A stretch of 64,000 nt of DNA, taken from Kalaharituber pfeilii. Taxonomy: Eukaryota > Ascomycota > Pezizomycetes > Pezizales > Pezizaceae. Both the position numbers and the translations under genes were made by a program. This document shows positions 42,854 through 54,328 of this stretch, piece by piece (position 1 is the stretch's first letter; every line of letters starts with the position of its first letter). The stretch is from NCBI GenBank assembly GCA_015179045.1, contig WHUZ01000002.1, positions 1,860,001 through 1,924,000 on the forward strand, written 5' to 3'. The notes under the pieces were generated by a model. The model had not been told where the DNA came from and made no database searches. It saw only the letters and a program-made list of their open reading frames with translations.

Positions 42854-45800
42854 TTAACGCCCAGAGGAAAACCGGTTCCCCAACACTGACTTCACTCCAC
42901 TGCGGATATGCTCCATTGTAGTGCTTTTTTCTGGTTCTATGTCCAAAGGCTGTATAGGGTCAACCTGTACTCGAACAAAAAGCGTAGAAAATAAGAATTG
43001 TTCGCCTTGGTTATCGTACAGAGGTAAATGACGGTACCCTAATTCGTAAAGGGTAAGTATATTCGTAGGAGACAAAGTGAGATAAGACATACCTTGTTGG
43101 AGGGAAATCAATTTCGCTGTATAAGATCCAAACATAGAAGATCGATCCCCAGAGTTGCTATCATTGTATAATGCAAACCGTACGAAAACCAGAGATGGAA
43201 ATTTTGTCTGAATGGAAAAACTCATCTTTCCACTGCCGCTTCTACTGAAGATTGGGCTAAATCCATTTTCCCTGACAACGACTGTGCGACGTCTAGTAGG
43301 TGCGCCTAACCCAGATGCTGCTTTCGAATCCCCTGCTTCTACCCCTCCCTCAACCGTTGAAGCTCCTTTAGCCTTATCATCAGCACTAAATACTTCAACC
43401 TCAACAAATGGATCAAAGGATTCATCCGGTTTTTGGTCCTTGGGGCGCGGAAGTTGTTGGGCAGATATCACATCAATCGAGAATTTAACAAGCATCTTGT
43501 CTTTTCTTATTTTTGCAGCAGCCGCATCAGCCATTGGATCGTTCGTAGTTTTCATGTTTCTGAGCTCTTTCGGCTTTAATACATATCCTGTATGGTCATG
43601 TAACGATGCAAACATTGCCTCGTTCATTTGCAGGCCTAAATCATAGGTTTGCCAATTAAGAGCAACCATTTGAACCCCTCGCCGCCAAAAGGTGTTAGGG
43701 TCAAAGTTCGATGAATTCACTCGATATCCAGAGGGATACACTCTCATGAGATAGCGGACGTTATGCTTTTCCAGGGCAATCTTTTTATCGGGATCCTTGC
43801 TAAACTTCATAGCCGTCCTTTCAGCGAACGAAAAGACATGATTGTAGGTCTTGCTTTCTGTTGCAGGCTCTCAGTGTCAGCCAAAACCCAACGGAGGTAA
43901 TGACATAAAGCTTCACTTACCAGGCAAGGCGAAATTAGAAAACTTCTGCCCACGAATATAAATACCAAGTTGGCCGAGTGCTGGCGCAATTTTCTTCGGC
44001 TTCCGTTTTGGCTTATTCACTTTCGCTTCACCGGGTGGAGATCCATGACAGTCAGAGTCCAATGAATCAGAAGTACTTTCACTGCTCCCTGTAGCACTCC
44101 CAGACACAGTTGCTGTTACTCTTGGTGCGTTTTCTTGACGAGCATTGGCTTCTTTGATGGCCTCGAACTCTTCTAAAGCGGCTCCAATATCTTGAATTTC
44201 ACTGCTCTTGACCTTGATGAGAATTTTATGTTTGAGGTCTTTGGGACTCGGCAATATCGTAGAGTGAGACACGATTGGTTCCACAACGAGATGGTCCTTT
44301 AAGGTACTACGGAGAATTTCCGCCATTTTGTTTTGCTGTTCCAAGCAGCAGTGAACTTCCAGGGAAATGATAACAGGGTACGGGAGGCAAGAAACGCATA
44401 TTTTCCAATCGCAACAATGACATCGGCAAACAGAACCTTCGTGGTGAAAGTTCTTCCATGATAGACCACTGGACGGCCATCATCTCCATCCCAGCAATCC
44501 ACTTCCACACATCTGCAACCTCGCTGAAGTACTTTGATGTACGCTTCAATAGAAGATTCGCCGACAACTTGTCGTCCAAGGAGATATGTATTATGAGAAC
44601 TGGAAATGAAGTACTCGTTCAATGGTTGTTCAAGATCTTGTTCGGTGACAGTTGTCTGCAATGGCGGGTTGAACGCTTGTGATCGAAGAAATACTTGAAA
44701 GGCATCCATTGACATTCGAGACTCCGCGTCCTTTGGCTCTAAAGGAGACGGGATTCCATTCATCCGCTCAATCCTGCGTGATTTTCGACAGAATTTTCGA
44801 AACACTCTATCGATATGGATAGCATCCGCCTCCACATCCACCTGTTGAATATCCCTCAAAAACAACCAAAATTCTTCCCGAGTCATACCTCGACCAGCAT
44901 CCTTCACAATGTTTCTCCATATTTCAATAATCTCCGCTCGCTCTTTTAGAAGAGACACAAACTTTTGGAACTGTGCAAAATCCAGGTATCCCGTTCCCTC
45001 CCGATCTGCCTCATTGAATTTTTTTCTTAGAAAGCGTCTGGAACAATTGACATGCAGTCTGCGGCAAAGGCGCTCCACGCGGTCAAACGATAATCTCTCT
45101 TCTTTTTCGTTTGGCCTGGAAGCAAATTCATTTCTCCAATGCTCAGAAACAAACTTATCCCCTTGTACAGCCAAACCCGACATAAATTCTGTTCGGTATT
45201 TTAAAACCTTCTCTAGAGTGGTGGTCCACAGTACAAAAGATTCATTATCAGGTGCAATAAGGTGAAGTGCCTTAAGCTTGCCATTCTCCTCATGCTCAGC
45301 GTATATTATTGTAAACCATAGATCTTCACGGCTCTCGGCAACTTTGAACTCCTCACGATAGTTACGTGCATCTGCACCAACTCTAATCTCCTTCACATCA
45401 TCAACAAAGAAACGAGATGATGGTTTAGATGGATCCCAAGTCACTTTGGCACTTTGAACATCCAGCTTAAATGTGCGATTGGAAGTTTTCTTCTGAGTGA
45501 CTCGAGTCAGAATAGTACCCTTTTGAAGTATCTCAGGTATAACCACGGTTGCTGGCGGTGAGGGAGCGGCAGGTGCGGATAAGTTTTTTGTGGAAGAGGA
45601 ATCATATGGCCCATCAACCTCATGGACGCTGTAATCGTCTTCATCATCTGATCGGGAGTGATACTGTAAACCTAAATCTTTGACGCTGCCACTATCACTT
45701 CGATGCCTCATAGTTACTGGCCCGCTGGATTCATTTTGCCCCTTATTACTCGAATTTCGTTTACGTAGTTTGTTGGCAGCAGTTTGAGAAAGTCGTCTCA

Positions 45801-46206
45801 TCAAGCCAGCCCTTGATCCTCCAGTCGGAATGCCGCCTTCGCTTGCAGTGGTGACTGCAGAAGCTGGGAGAGTGATACTTGTAAGTTGTGGGGCAGTATG
45901 ATGCTTTCGGGTTGGATCAGGAGCTAGCAATGCTGGCTCTTTGATTGTTGGAATAGTAGAGCTCAAGCCAGCGCTGATCTGCCAGGGGAGTGAAAAACTG
46001 GATGCTCTCGATCTCTTAGGTTCCCGCAATGTTGAACAGGCAGATGACGATTCTGTGCCAGGAGTTGATATCATGGAAGTACTCAATGGATCACAAACCA
46101 TCTCTGGGCCAGACATCATGTATGGTTGAGATAGTAGAGCTTCCCTGAATTTATCAGCTTCACTCGTTGGTGCTATATGAGCAGCCGTGACACTTGAACT
46201 GCTCAT
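42854..46206 (-). CDS. PLC1: Phosphoinositide-specific phospholipase C (delta-like), with a 1-nt frameshift
   Basis: Exons 43921-46206, 43093-43857 and 42854-43038 encode about 1078 residues if one missing base is allowed. The enzyme cleaves PIP2 to IP3 and diacylglycerol at the plasma membrane. A Ser-rich N-terminus (about 1-220) is followed by a PH domain (about 225-350), EF-hands (about 370-445, loop DREGTGYLDFAQF) and the X box with the first catalytic His in SSSHNTYLLG and the second in VVYHGRTF. A charged linker, the Y box (YPSGYRVNSSNFDPNTFWRR) and a C2 domain complete it. In the X box the frame jumps at 44382-44384, where CCC stands for an expected CCCC: KYAFLAS continues one frame over as YPVIISLEVHCCLEQQNK. 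The last intron (54 bp, 43039-43092) is stop-free and a multiple of three. I start at ATG 46206. Confidence 0.9.
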
Positions 46207-46952
46207 GATCTGATGAGGGTTGGGGACCAGCAAGGAAGTATGATCTTGGTGTATCCGAGGAAGATATATGGATAGAGTTTATTGAAATCCCAATTGGGCA
46301 AATAAGACCGACACAACGATGGTAAGCGATGAACTCGCCTAGAACCTGTCAAAGGAAGAATGAATAAGCCCGCTGTACATCCCAACAGAATGCCCATAAG
46401 CAGTTACCTTGGTCGAAGAGAGTTACAATAACGGCTCCGACATTGTTGTCTGCTGTCGAACGCGAAAGCAATAGGGAGTGGCCCTGACGCTTAAAGCAAT
46501 GGTTCGGTGCTGAAGGTGAACCTGGGGATTTTATGTTGCAGCGTAGGCTGAGAAGACGCTTTTTGCCAATGCTTGTGCCGAGACGAAGAGTGCTGACAGT
46601 CAAAGTCTTCTGAGATTGAGATCCGATAGGGCCGCCAGTGTACTCAGGGTGACCGAAATTGCGGAAAAGTGGGCCAGTGCTGGGACGTCACTGCGTTTGA
46701 TTTGATACAGCGTGGACTTTCTCCGAAGACTGAGTTTAAGGCACAGGAGCAAGGCCTGAAATATAAGTATACGTGTGGACGCGGTTCACCTCGTGAGAAT
46801 GCCATCCCAGGCGTTGATCCTTTTCCGTTCATTCGTCAGCCGAACGGTCAACGAGAAGTCCGCCATACGCTCCTATGATACCAACTTTGCGAATGCGCTT
46901 AATGAGAAATCCGCGCCATAGATACAAGTTGCTCGCGTGCAGCTACTTGGCA

Positions 46953-46996
46953 GGGGGGGGGAGGGAGGGGGGGGGGAGGGGGGGGGGGAGGGGGGC
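46953..46996 (+). repeat. G-rich tract with quadruplex potential
   Basis: Several runs of 4-12 G separated by single A within about 44 bp. This easily satisfies the four-G-run rule for an intramolecular G-quadruplex. It is also the sort of sequence where length calls are unreliable. Confidence 0.8.
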
Positions 46997-47257
46997 AGCA
47001 GTTACAACAAAGCAGAGGGCAAGCCGAAGGCGCTGCTCACGGAACCGGCTAGAGGAACGATAGCAGAGCAAGCTTAATCAGGTGGGAACGAGATGAAGTG
47101 AGAATGGTGAGATGAGGCCATGCAGCCCAATGGTAAAATTAGCAAAAAAAATGCGCGGAGAGCGACTACACAGGCTACAGAAAACGCTCCGGACAAAGTA
47201 TCTGTGCGGTAGGAAAGGGCCCCTGGCGGGCTAAATGGTCCTGGCGGGCGGGGATGG

Positions 47258-47308
47258 GCAGGGCAGGGCAGGCAGGGCAGGTAGGGCAGGCAGGGCAGGC
47301 AGGGCACG
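47258..47308 (+). repeat. GGCAG minisatellite
   Basis: About ten units of gggca/ggca repeated in tandem (gggcagggcaggcagggcag and similar), with one gta variant. It lies in non-coding DNA and is G-rich on the plus strand. Confidence 0.75.
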
Positions 47309-48250
47309 GGGGGGAGGGGTGGTGGGAGGGAGATTTGGATGCTAGCCATGTTTTTTCTTTTTCTTTTTTTCTTTTTCTTCTGCTTGTTCTTCATTTCTTT
47401 TTCCGTTCAGAAAGTGCTTGGTGGGGCTGGGGCATGTCAGGAGAGGGGTGGTACAGTGATGGAGGGCAAGAATTGGTGGCGAAGAGCCGACGTGCGGAGA
47501 GGGGGGGGCGGGGGGGGGCGTGGAGCAATGGTTGGCATTTGTCGCTGCTGTGGAGGGCGAGTCACCGCTTAAGTCACGGCGGGGCGTGAGATGCATGTAA
47601 ATGCGGGCAGGGTGTGTAGAGTGCTCCGTACGAGGTAGCTCCCAGCATCACAGAGCTACTTCACGGCAAGCATGCCGGATATTAAGCTGGTAATCGCATC
47701 GCGAGCTTATATGGTCAGGCTGCACGAGCCTGCACGGAGTCACTACAGAACCCAATTGACTTGGGCCATCCTCGCGTCCAAACAAGTCAGTCAGCACGAA
47801 TACAGTGCTTGTAAAGTATGCACTGTAGGTAGCCATGGGATGTACTCGAGTACATGGATAGCCGGTGGGTGCTCCTGGTTCATCGCACCGCACCGCACCG
47901 CACACGGCTGGCCGGGGGCGATTATGATGATGAAGCTCCCTTGAGCAATTAAGTCGGTCCTACTGAGCAACAACTGAGGCTTAACTCGATGCCCAATTCA
48001 GTCTAACGCTCTGTCCCGGCCCCGCCTGGTTACGAGACTATGATACAAGGCCCCCACAACTTCCAACTGACGTTGACAGCTGGCCGGACATGGCGCGCTT
48101 ACCAAGTACATATTGGTAACTTAAGAAGTTACGACATTCGACTGGGTATGATAGGTGTTTTCACGCGTCGGAAAGCAGGTATATACCCGTGCCTGCGCAT
48201 TCCAAGGGGTTCCTCCCCTAAACTCACGCCATATTATTTTATAGTTCAAT

Positions 48251-48530
48251 CACAAGTAACTCAGTAGCTTCATGAAAATTACAACGTTACCCGAACATCC
48301 CTAGTGATCATGTAGTCAAGAAGCAACCGGGTCTCAATGAATTAGTGTCTTACATCCACAAGTGATTGTCGTGAGCAGGACAGGTGCCCACACAAGTAAC
48401 TCAGTAGCTTCATGAAAATTACAACGTTACCCGAAGATCCCTAGTGATCATGTAGTCAAGAAGCAACCGGGTCTCAATGAATTGGTGTCTTACATCCACA
48501 AGTGATTGTCGTGAGCAGCACAGGCGCCAC
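48251..48530. repeat. 140-bp tandem duplication
   Basis: 48251-48390 and 48391-48530 are the same sequence, starting cacaagtaactcagtagctt, with only about four or five differences. The high identity indicates a recent duplication. No frame or RNA motif is apparent inside the unit. Confidence 0.85.
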
Positions 48531-49860
48531 ATGTTCTGCCCTTAGTCTGCCAAACTATCTGCCGTTCTTAAAAGCTATTATATATACGTACGAGGCAAGG
48601 CGACGATGAGCTCACACTCATCATTATAATGGATGACCACGGGCACTGATAAACTTACTGTAGAGTATAGTACGTGCGCATGAGACCTCACCTGAAGGCA
48701 AAGGAAGATGCGGTGACATAATTTATTTTAACTTCGTGAAACGTCATCACTGTGACTAGTTACCCAACACATCCGGTACAAGCCCACTCCGATACGTGTA
48801 TCAACTAGATAAATGATTGCAGTTCCCAACTTTTGTTCCTGGCTCTGTGGTAGAGGAAGATCATCTTAAATGTACGAGACAGGGCAGGACCATGAAGGCT
48901 TCGGTCATGATCTACACTACACAATGGCCCCTTCTTACAAAAACATGCTCCAGCGGTGTTCCCAATTGTTAGGTTTCCTAATGCTGCTTGAGCTCTCTTC
49001 ACGTGTAGCAGACATGTGAAAACCTGCAGCTTGGTGGTTTAGGAATCTCAAATGTTGCAGGACAGAAGCATAGAGATGTTCTGGGAAATCGAGATTAGCC
49101 AAAGGATACCACCATGATTTGTCGGGATTAATGATTTAATTTATTATCCAGGTATCAGTAGGTAGGCATGCCCATGCTCCAAGGTATCTCGCTGGACAGG
49201 CTACAAGGCTCATTATTCCATCCCGCCCCCGGACATATCTGCATCTACCTTACATCTTCAGCTTTCCTGTAGGTTGGGCAAATTTGTATGCGCATTAGTA
49301 GTCTGGAAGGGTCTTATATCGTTGGCTGGTTGACTGTATTAGGATTGTACCTACGCCCTTAGGCCTTGCGTTAGTGAAGTACTCGTACCCATGCTGGTCA
49401 TTTCAGCAGGTTGCAGTTTTGGGTCTTGCGGGGAAGCAGGTGCCAGAGTGGCCTTTGCTTCTTTTTCATTTTTCGTTCATTTTTATTAGCTCTGCGACTC
49501 CCGCCGTCATGCAGAATGCGCCAGAGACTGTGCCTGGGCTCTGGCACAAATTGAGCCGAAAAAAACTCATACCCGAGGCAAGTATATCAAGCTTATTCTC
49601 TCAAGGAACCGGTAATATATTATGATTAACTATGAACAAGTCTGGACATGATATTTGGCAGAACGGGTTTTGCATACTTAATTACGGTAGTAGTTTTAAC
49701 TACCTCTGACAATTAACCCACGTTGAGCAACTTTTCACGCAAGCATGAAATGCCGGGGTTTGCAGTTGAGCCTCATGATCAACATCCCCAAGCTGCAGGT
49801 AGATATGAGTCTCACGCACTCACGCAAGCCGAGATGGCCACACACAGGAGTTCTACAATA
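48531..49860. other. Intergenic, nothing recognised
   Basis: I see no gene, RNA or repeat that I can support in this stretch. Confidence 0.4.
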
Positions 49861-50586
49861 CAGCCAGACCTTGCTATAACGAACCTCGCTATAGCGAAAA
49901 CCTTGCTATTACGAACCCCCTGCTCTCCCGGATTTCCCTCTCCACTCATTCTGCCCTTGTTATAATGAAAGGGAAAAAATATAGTGGAAGTTAGTTCTGT
50001 CTACATACAAATTGTTCTTGCTATAACGAAAAGTAGCCAGTGAAATCTATAGAAACTCCCCGGTAATCTACTAACATATTCGTATATCCATGCCTGCGAG
50101 AAATAGGAAAGCCTAAATGGTTTTAAGTATCTTATACTATTAAGACAATGATATACCTCTTCATTTACAGAATGCCTATGAAATTCATTCAAGATTTCTT
50201 TTTGATGTTTTGGCTCTAATCTTTTCTTGCACATCTGATGCTTCTCAGTTTACTTAACGCTCGCCGCTTGTTAGTAAGTAGTTGTTGAAACTTGACTGTT
50301 CTAATTACCGAGGGCTAGTCTGCACCGAAGGCAGTCTGTTACAGATCTTTATGAGTTCAAGATTCATATATACTTTATTTTATCGTCCTCAATATTTCTT
50401 GATTTGGTTACTTCCTTTGCTAGTAAGTCAACACGAGGTGTACTACAATGGCTGAGTTGAGCCGGAGTCTGAACTTCAGCTGCCAAGGTTGCATCCCTGA
50501 TTTGTCACAATTTCCTATAACGGAAAGCCTTTGCTATAACGAAACGGAAGTGCCAAAATTTTACGTGTTCGTTATAGCAAGGTCTG
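49861..50586. mobile_element. 726-bp pogo-like MITE, flanked by TA
   Basis: The left end CAGCCAGACCTTGCTATAAC and the right end, read inverted, CAGACCTTGCTATAACGAAC match except for four extra bases on the left. TA lies directly outside both ends (49859-49860, 50587-50588). Copies of ttgctataacgaa and its complement recur inside both termini, at least six in all. CAG-starting ends with a TA duplication and AACGAA-type subterminal motifs are typical of pogo/Fot1-like Tc1-mariner elements. No transposase frame is present. Confidence 0.7.
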
Positions 50587-52281
50587 TAAGTATGTTATTT
50601 GCAAGACTAGCAGTGGTGTGGTTTCAACTGTTTACGAGACTACATAGGTTTCAGCCGCCTTTCAAGGACCTGCCGTAGGCGACCACCTACCTAGTACCAC
50701 TAGTATTAGTCTCACGCCAACAACCTCCTACGGTCGGAAGTCGTGCCAACCAGACTTAGTTTTACTACCAACTGTCATTATGTAATCAGAGCCTGTTCCC
50801 AAAGTATGCATGTACAGATGAGACTAGTACCGCAGGTAGTGGCGTGAGAACTGCTTGTCTCTCTTACCCTCCATCTTACGTTGACTCGTACTCGAAGATA
50901 CTACTTTTTAATGCACCAAACTAACTCCGAGTCCTTATCTACATGATTGGATAGAGACATTCGTTGTCACTAGACTAGAAGCGTTAGTGATCATGTGGCG
51001 GGACGTCAGTATGTCCTCGAAAAGGAAATGTATAACTTGGTGGTGTGATTCAGAGTTGCAGTTTTAGTCTCATAGCTGACGAGGATAATACTCCAAGGTT
51101 TGAAACCACCGGCAACCTTGGGTAAAGAATCCCTGAAGTTGCGGAATTCGCACACCATGTAAAAGGTGAGACCTCTCGTTTTACACGTTTTTCTCTCATA
51201 GGTCAGAAGTACGGTAGACGGTCAAACCCCCTTAGAGCTGTGCGGGATCTAATAGGTATGGCAACGGTGATTTATATGACGTTATAATAACCATGTACCA
51301 CCAGGGAAGGTTTTCTTTTCTCTTGACCAGTAGGGTTGTTGCATTGAACTACTTGTTGCATAAATCTTACAGTCACCGAGTCTCAGATTTACAAGTACTT
51401 ACGCTCGTGCTACACCACACTGAATTCCATCCTGCAGAGTTGCAAACTCATAGCTACTTGATATCTCGATGATCTAAGTCTTTGCCCATAGTACACCTTG
51501 ACCATTCGAGGGTTCATACATCGTTACTGCCCTAATCTGCTGGCCAACAAAGGGTGTTCTAGAGTCATGAAATTCCGATGGCAGCTATGACGTTCGGGTG
51601 CCGAACCTTTGTCATGCGATTGATAAATAATTGCTAAGCTGACTGCGAGTGAGTCTCTCCACAGCTTAACAGGAAGAGCAGTTGAACTTCGACTGAGGTC
51701 TCAAACTGTGCCTAGATGAATTTCAGCTCAACAAAGCCCAAGGGTACTTTAGCATACAAGATTGCCACGATGCTTTGATAGAAGGGATGAAAGAAGTCAC
51801 AGGAGTCAAGAGGAAGAGTCTATGGAGTGTTCCTAATCACCCAAAGTTCGTATGTGTAGTAATACCTGTTGATGCCGTTGTGAGGTAACCAAGGTGGCAT
51901 ATTGTAATTGTTGTACTTATTTCTATCTAGAGTTCCACACTAGGCGAAGGCTCATCTAATGCTTATGCCCCAAGGGGTGAATGGTAAACCGTTAATTAGA
52001 AAAATCAAATTTACAATGCAGGCTCCTTCAGGAAAACATTGAGTACAACAATTATTGAGGATATAGTCCTTTCAGTAAATCCTCGAGAATTTGATGCATA
52101 GGCCGAAAGCTTTGCCCAATCGCAGCTTGGTTCGATCTAGATTCAGTGGTAAGTGTAGCAGCAGGGCCTAGCAGGGACCGTAAACAACTTCATCTAGTAT
52201 TAGCCATTACAACTGACTCTTACAAGCCTCTGGGTCTCCATTTTCTCGGGGTGCTCGACAACGACAAGCGCGTGGGTTTCC
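50587..52281. other. Intergenic, nothing recognised
   Basis: About 1.7 kb without a supportable reading frame. Its composition is balanced rather than AT-rich. It may be old mobile DNA, but I cannot name it. Confidence 0.35.
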
Positions 52282-52768
52282 AAATTGACTATCCTACCCT
52301 CTCCTCCGGGCCCTGCTCTGCCACCATCCAAACCTGGAACCTTGGCTCTTCTCCCTCAATACCAACATCCCAGGTCCCCTCACACGTCTCACCAGTCTCC
52401 TCCGCCAATCCTGGAAATGCATCCTCACACCTTTCCTTGCTGCTCTCTTCACTCTTTTCGACCCACAACTCTGGCCTCAAATCACCTACTCCATTGACTG
52501 GGTGTGGCGCTGTCTACAAGGCGAAAGTGCATACGAAGAAGATGACATGGACGTGCGGTTCAATAACGACTCAGATGATGAAGGGTATGCGGCAGGGTCG
52601 ACAGAGGTGATTACGTTGGGTGATTTTGTGACGGCGGATGATGATGGCAACAGATTGAGAACGGATGGGGGAGTGAGGTGGACAGGTTCCGGGGTTGGGG
52701 AAGTGGAAGGGGCAGGGGCGGGGGGTTGGAGGCGAGGGCTCAAACAACGACGGAAAAGCCATTCGTAG
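52282..52768 (+). pseudogene. Probable gene fragment or 3' exon, unknown protein
   Basis: After a TGA at about 52279-52281 the frame is open to TAG at 52768 and reads like real protein: LSYPLLRALLCHHPNLEPWL, then FSLNTNIPGPLTRLTSLLRQ, SWKCILTPFLAALFTLF, an acidic segment (YEEDDMDVRFNNDSDDEGY) and a basic end (GWRRGLKQRRKSHS). The first ATG is at about 52548, so the N-terminus is missing. I find no clear acceptor between the TGA and the coding part, only a possible CCCAG near 52372. It could be a terminal exon or a truncated gene. Family not recognised. Confidence 0.35.
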
Positions 52769-53390
52769 TGGTATAGAACATCGAAGAGGGGAAGGTTGAT
52801 ATGACTGTTTTGGTCGGAGTTTCGTAGCGAAGATCCCATGTGGCATTGTTATAATACGAATAGATTTGCATGCAGAGTTTATTGATACATCCATAATCTT
52901 CTTTATTTCTTAATTTTAATGATTTCATCGTTTTTCTGTTGGGACGGGCATTGGGTGACCAGTGAAGCTACATTTTTTTCTCTTTTGAGAGCTCACGCAG
53001 GCTATATTTTGGACACAGTTGACCAATAGTCTCATACCAAGCCCCTAGGTTGACCAAGAGCCACAGCCCGTCAGCGAAGATAACAAAATGGCAAGCCGGA
53101 CCGCGAGCATCGCCGGATCATAATGATATCGCAAATTGCGTGGGCTGATTCGTCCAGCAAACTGATTGTCGTCCTGCCCAGCAAACCTATCGCGCCCGAA
53201 GATCAGCGCCGCTGTTCTCTGCTGCTTTGTTCGTTCGCCAAGCCGATATGACCTGCGTGTACAGACCAGCCAGACATACCTGCACAGGTATCACGATTTG
53301 TGCATCACAGAGCTCAGCCTGCCATGCGAACCACCCACACGCACCCCGCCCGTGATATCCCCCCAACCAACGTCCTCCAGCTGATATCGA

Positions 53391-54328
53391 ATGCTTCACG
53401 GCTTTCTGCTCCCCAAACGTGACAGCAGCACGACCATCGAGCCTAGCATGGACACTCGTCCAGATCATCGCCCCGCTCACCACACACCGTCCCCGGTCCC
53501 AACTTCCATCTTCAATGTCTACCCCGGTGAATCGCACTCGCTATCCGGCATCGCCTTGCGCGCTGCATGCCTTGGGTTTGCAATGGGTGCGAGCCTTCTT
53601 TTAGCGGTCACATGCGGATACTTCCAGCTACCATTCTTCTTCTTCCTGCTCGCCTTATTCCACTTTCTCGAGTTTTGGACAACCGCACGATACAATACCA
53701 CCCAAGCCAAAACAAAGGGTACAGCAGCCCACAAACTCCTTCATCCATTCAACTTCTTGAACCTCCCCACTAATTTCCTCCCTAGCATTCCTCCTCACCT
53801 CTAATGGCTCCGCCTACAATGCCGCCCATCTCACTGCCACTCTCGAGTCCCTCCTGGAATTGTACTTTTTCCCAAACCTCAAGCCCCGCCTCACCTTCTC
53901 CACCTATCTCGGCCTTCTCCTCGTCCTCCTTGGCCAAACCACTCGGACCCTAGCCATGGTGCATGCTGGCACAAACTTCAACCACAATGTCCAGCGGCGG
54001 CGCCAGCCTGGACACGTGCTAGTCAAGCACGGTATCTATGCATATTTGCGTCATCCATCGTATTTTGGATTTTGGTGGTGGGGCTTGGGGACCCAATTAA
54101 TGCTGGCGAATCCGATCTCGTTTACGGCTTATGCGGTGGTGCTGTGGAGGTTTTTCAGGGATAGGATTGAAGGTTCGTGGATTTTTTTCCCGTTCTGCCG
54201 CTGCTGACTAGACCATGTGACTGATTGTTCAACTATTAGCGGAGGAGATGTACTTGATAAGCTTCTTTGGACAATCTTATAAAGACTATAAGGCGCAGAC
54301 CAGGGTTGGAATACCATTTATCAATTGA
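53391..54328 (+). CDS. STE14: Protein-S-isoprenylcysteine O-methyltransferase
   Basis: Exons 53391-53718, 53786-54172 and 54240-54328 give 267 residues; both introns are 67 bp. The enzyme is an ER membrane protein that uses S-adenosylmethionine to methylate the prenylated C-terminal cysteine of Ras-like proteins and mating pheromones, the last step of CaaX processing. Hydrophobic spans occur at LAACLGFAMGASLLLAVTCG-like sequence (about 45-65), FFFFLLALFHFLEFW and TYLGLLLVLLGQTTRTLAM. The SAM-binding C-terminal region shows GHVLVKHGIYAYLRHPSYFG and EEMYLISFFGQSYKDYKAQT, both hallmarks of the ICMT family. The segment spliced over intron 1 reads TKAFLLTSNGSAYN, as in other fungi. The first ATG is used; MDTRPD at 53448 is an alternative start. 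Confidence 0.92.

Larger units (their letters stand above)
46207..48250. other. Start of a gene desert; PLC1 upstream region
   Basis: No reading frame here has protein character; the longest ones are products of G-rich and TTTTTC-rich tracts. It should contain the PLC1 promoter. GCACC/CGCAC units are tandemly repeated at about 47881-47903. Confidence 0.45.

Noticed and set aside
42854..46206. Calling PLC1 a pseudogene
   Set aside because: Only one frame break, at a homopolymer, with all domains and splice sites intact.
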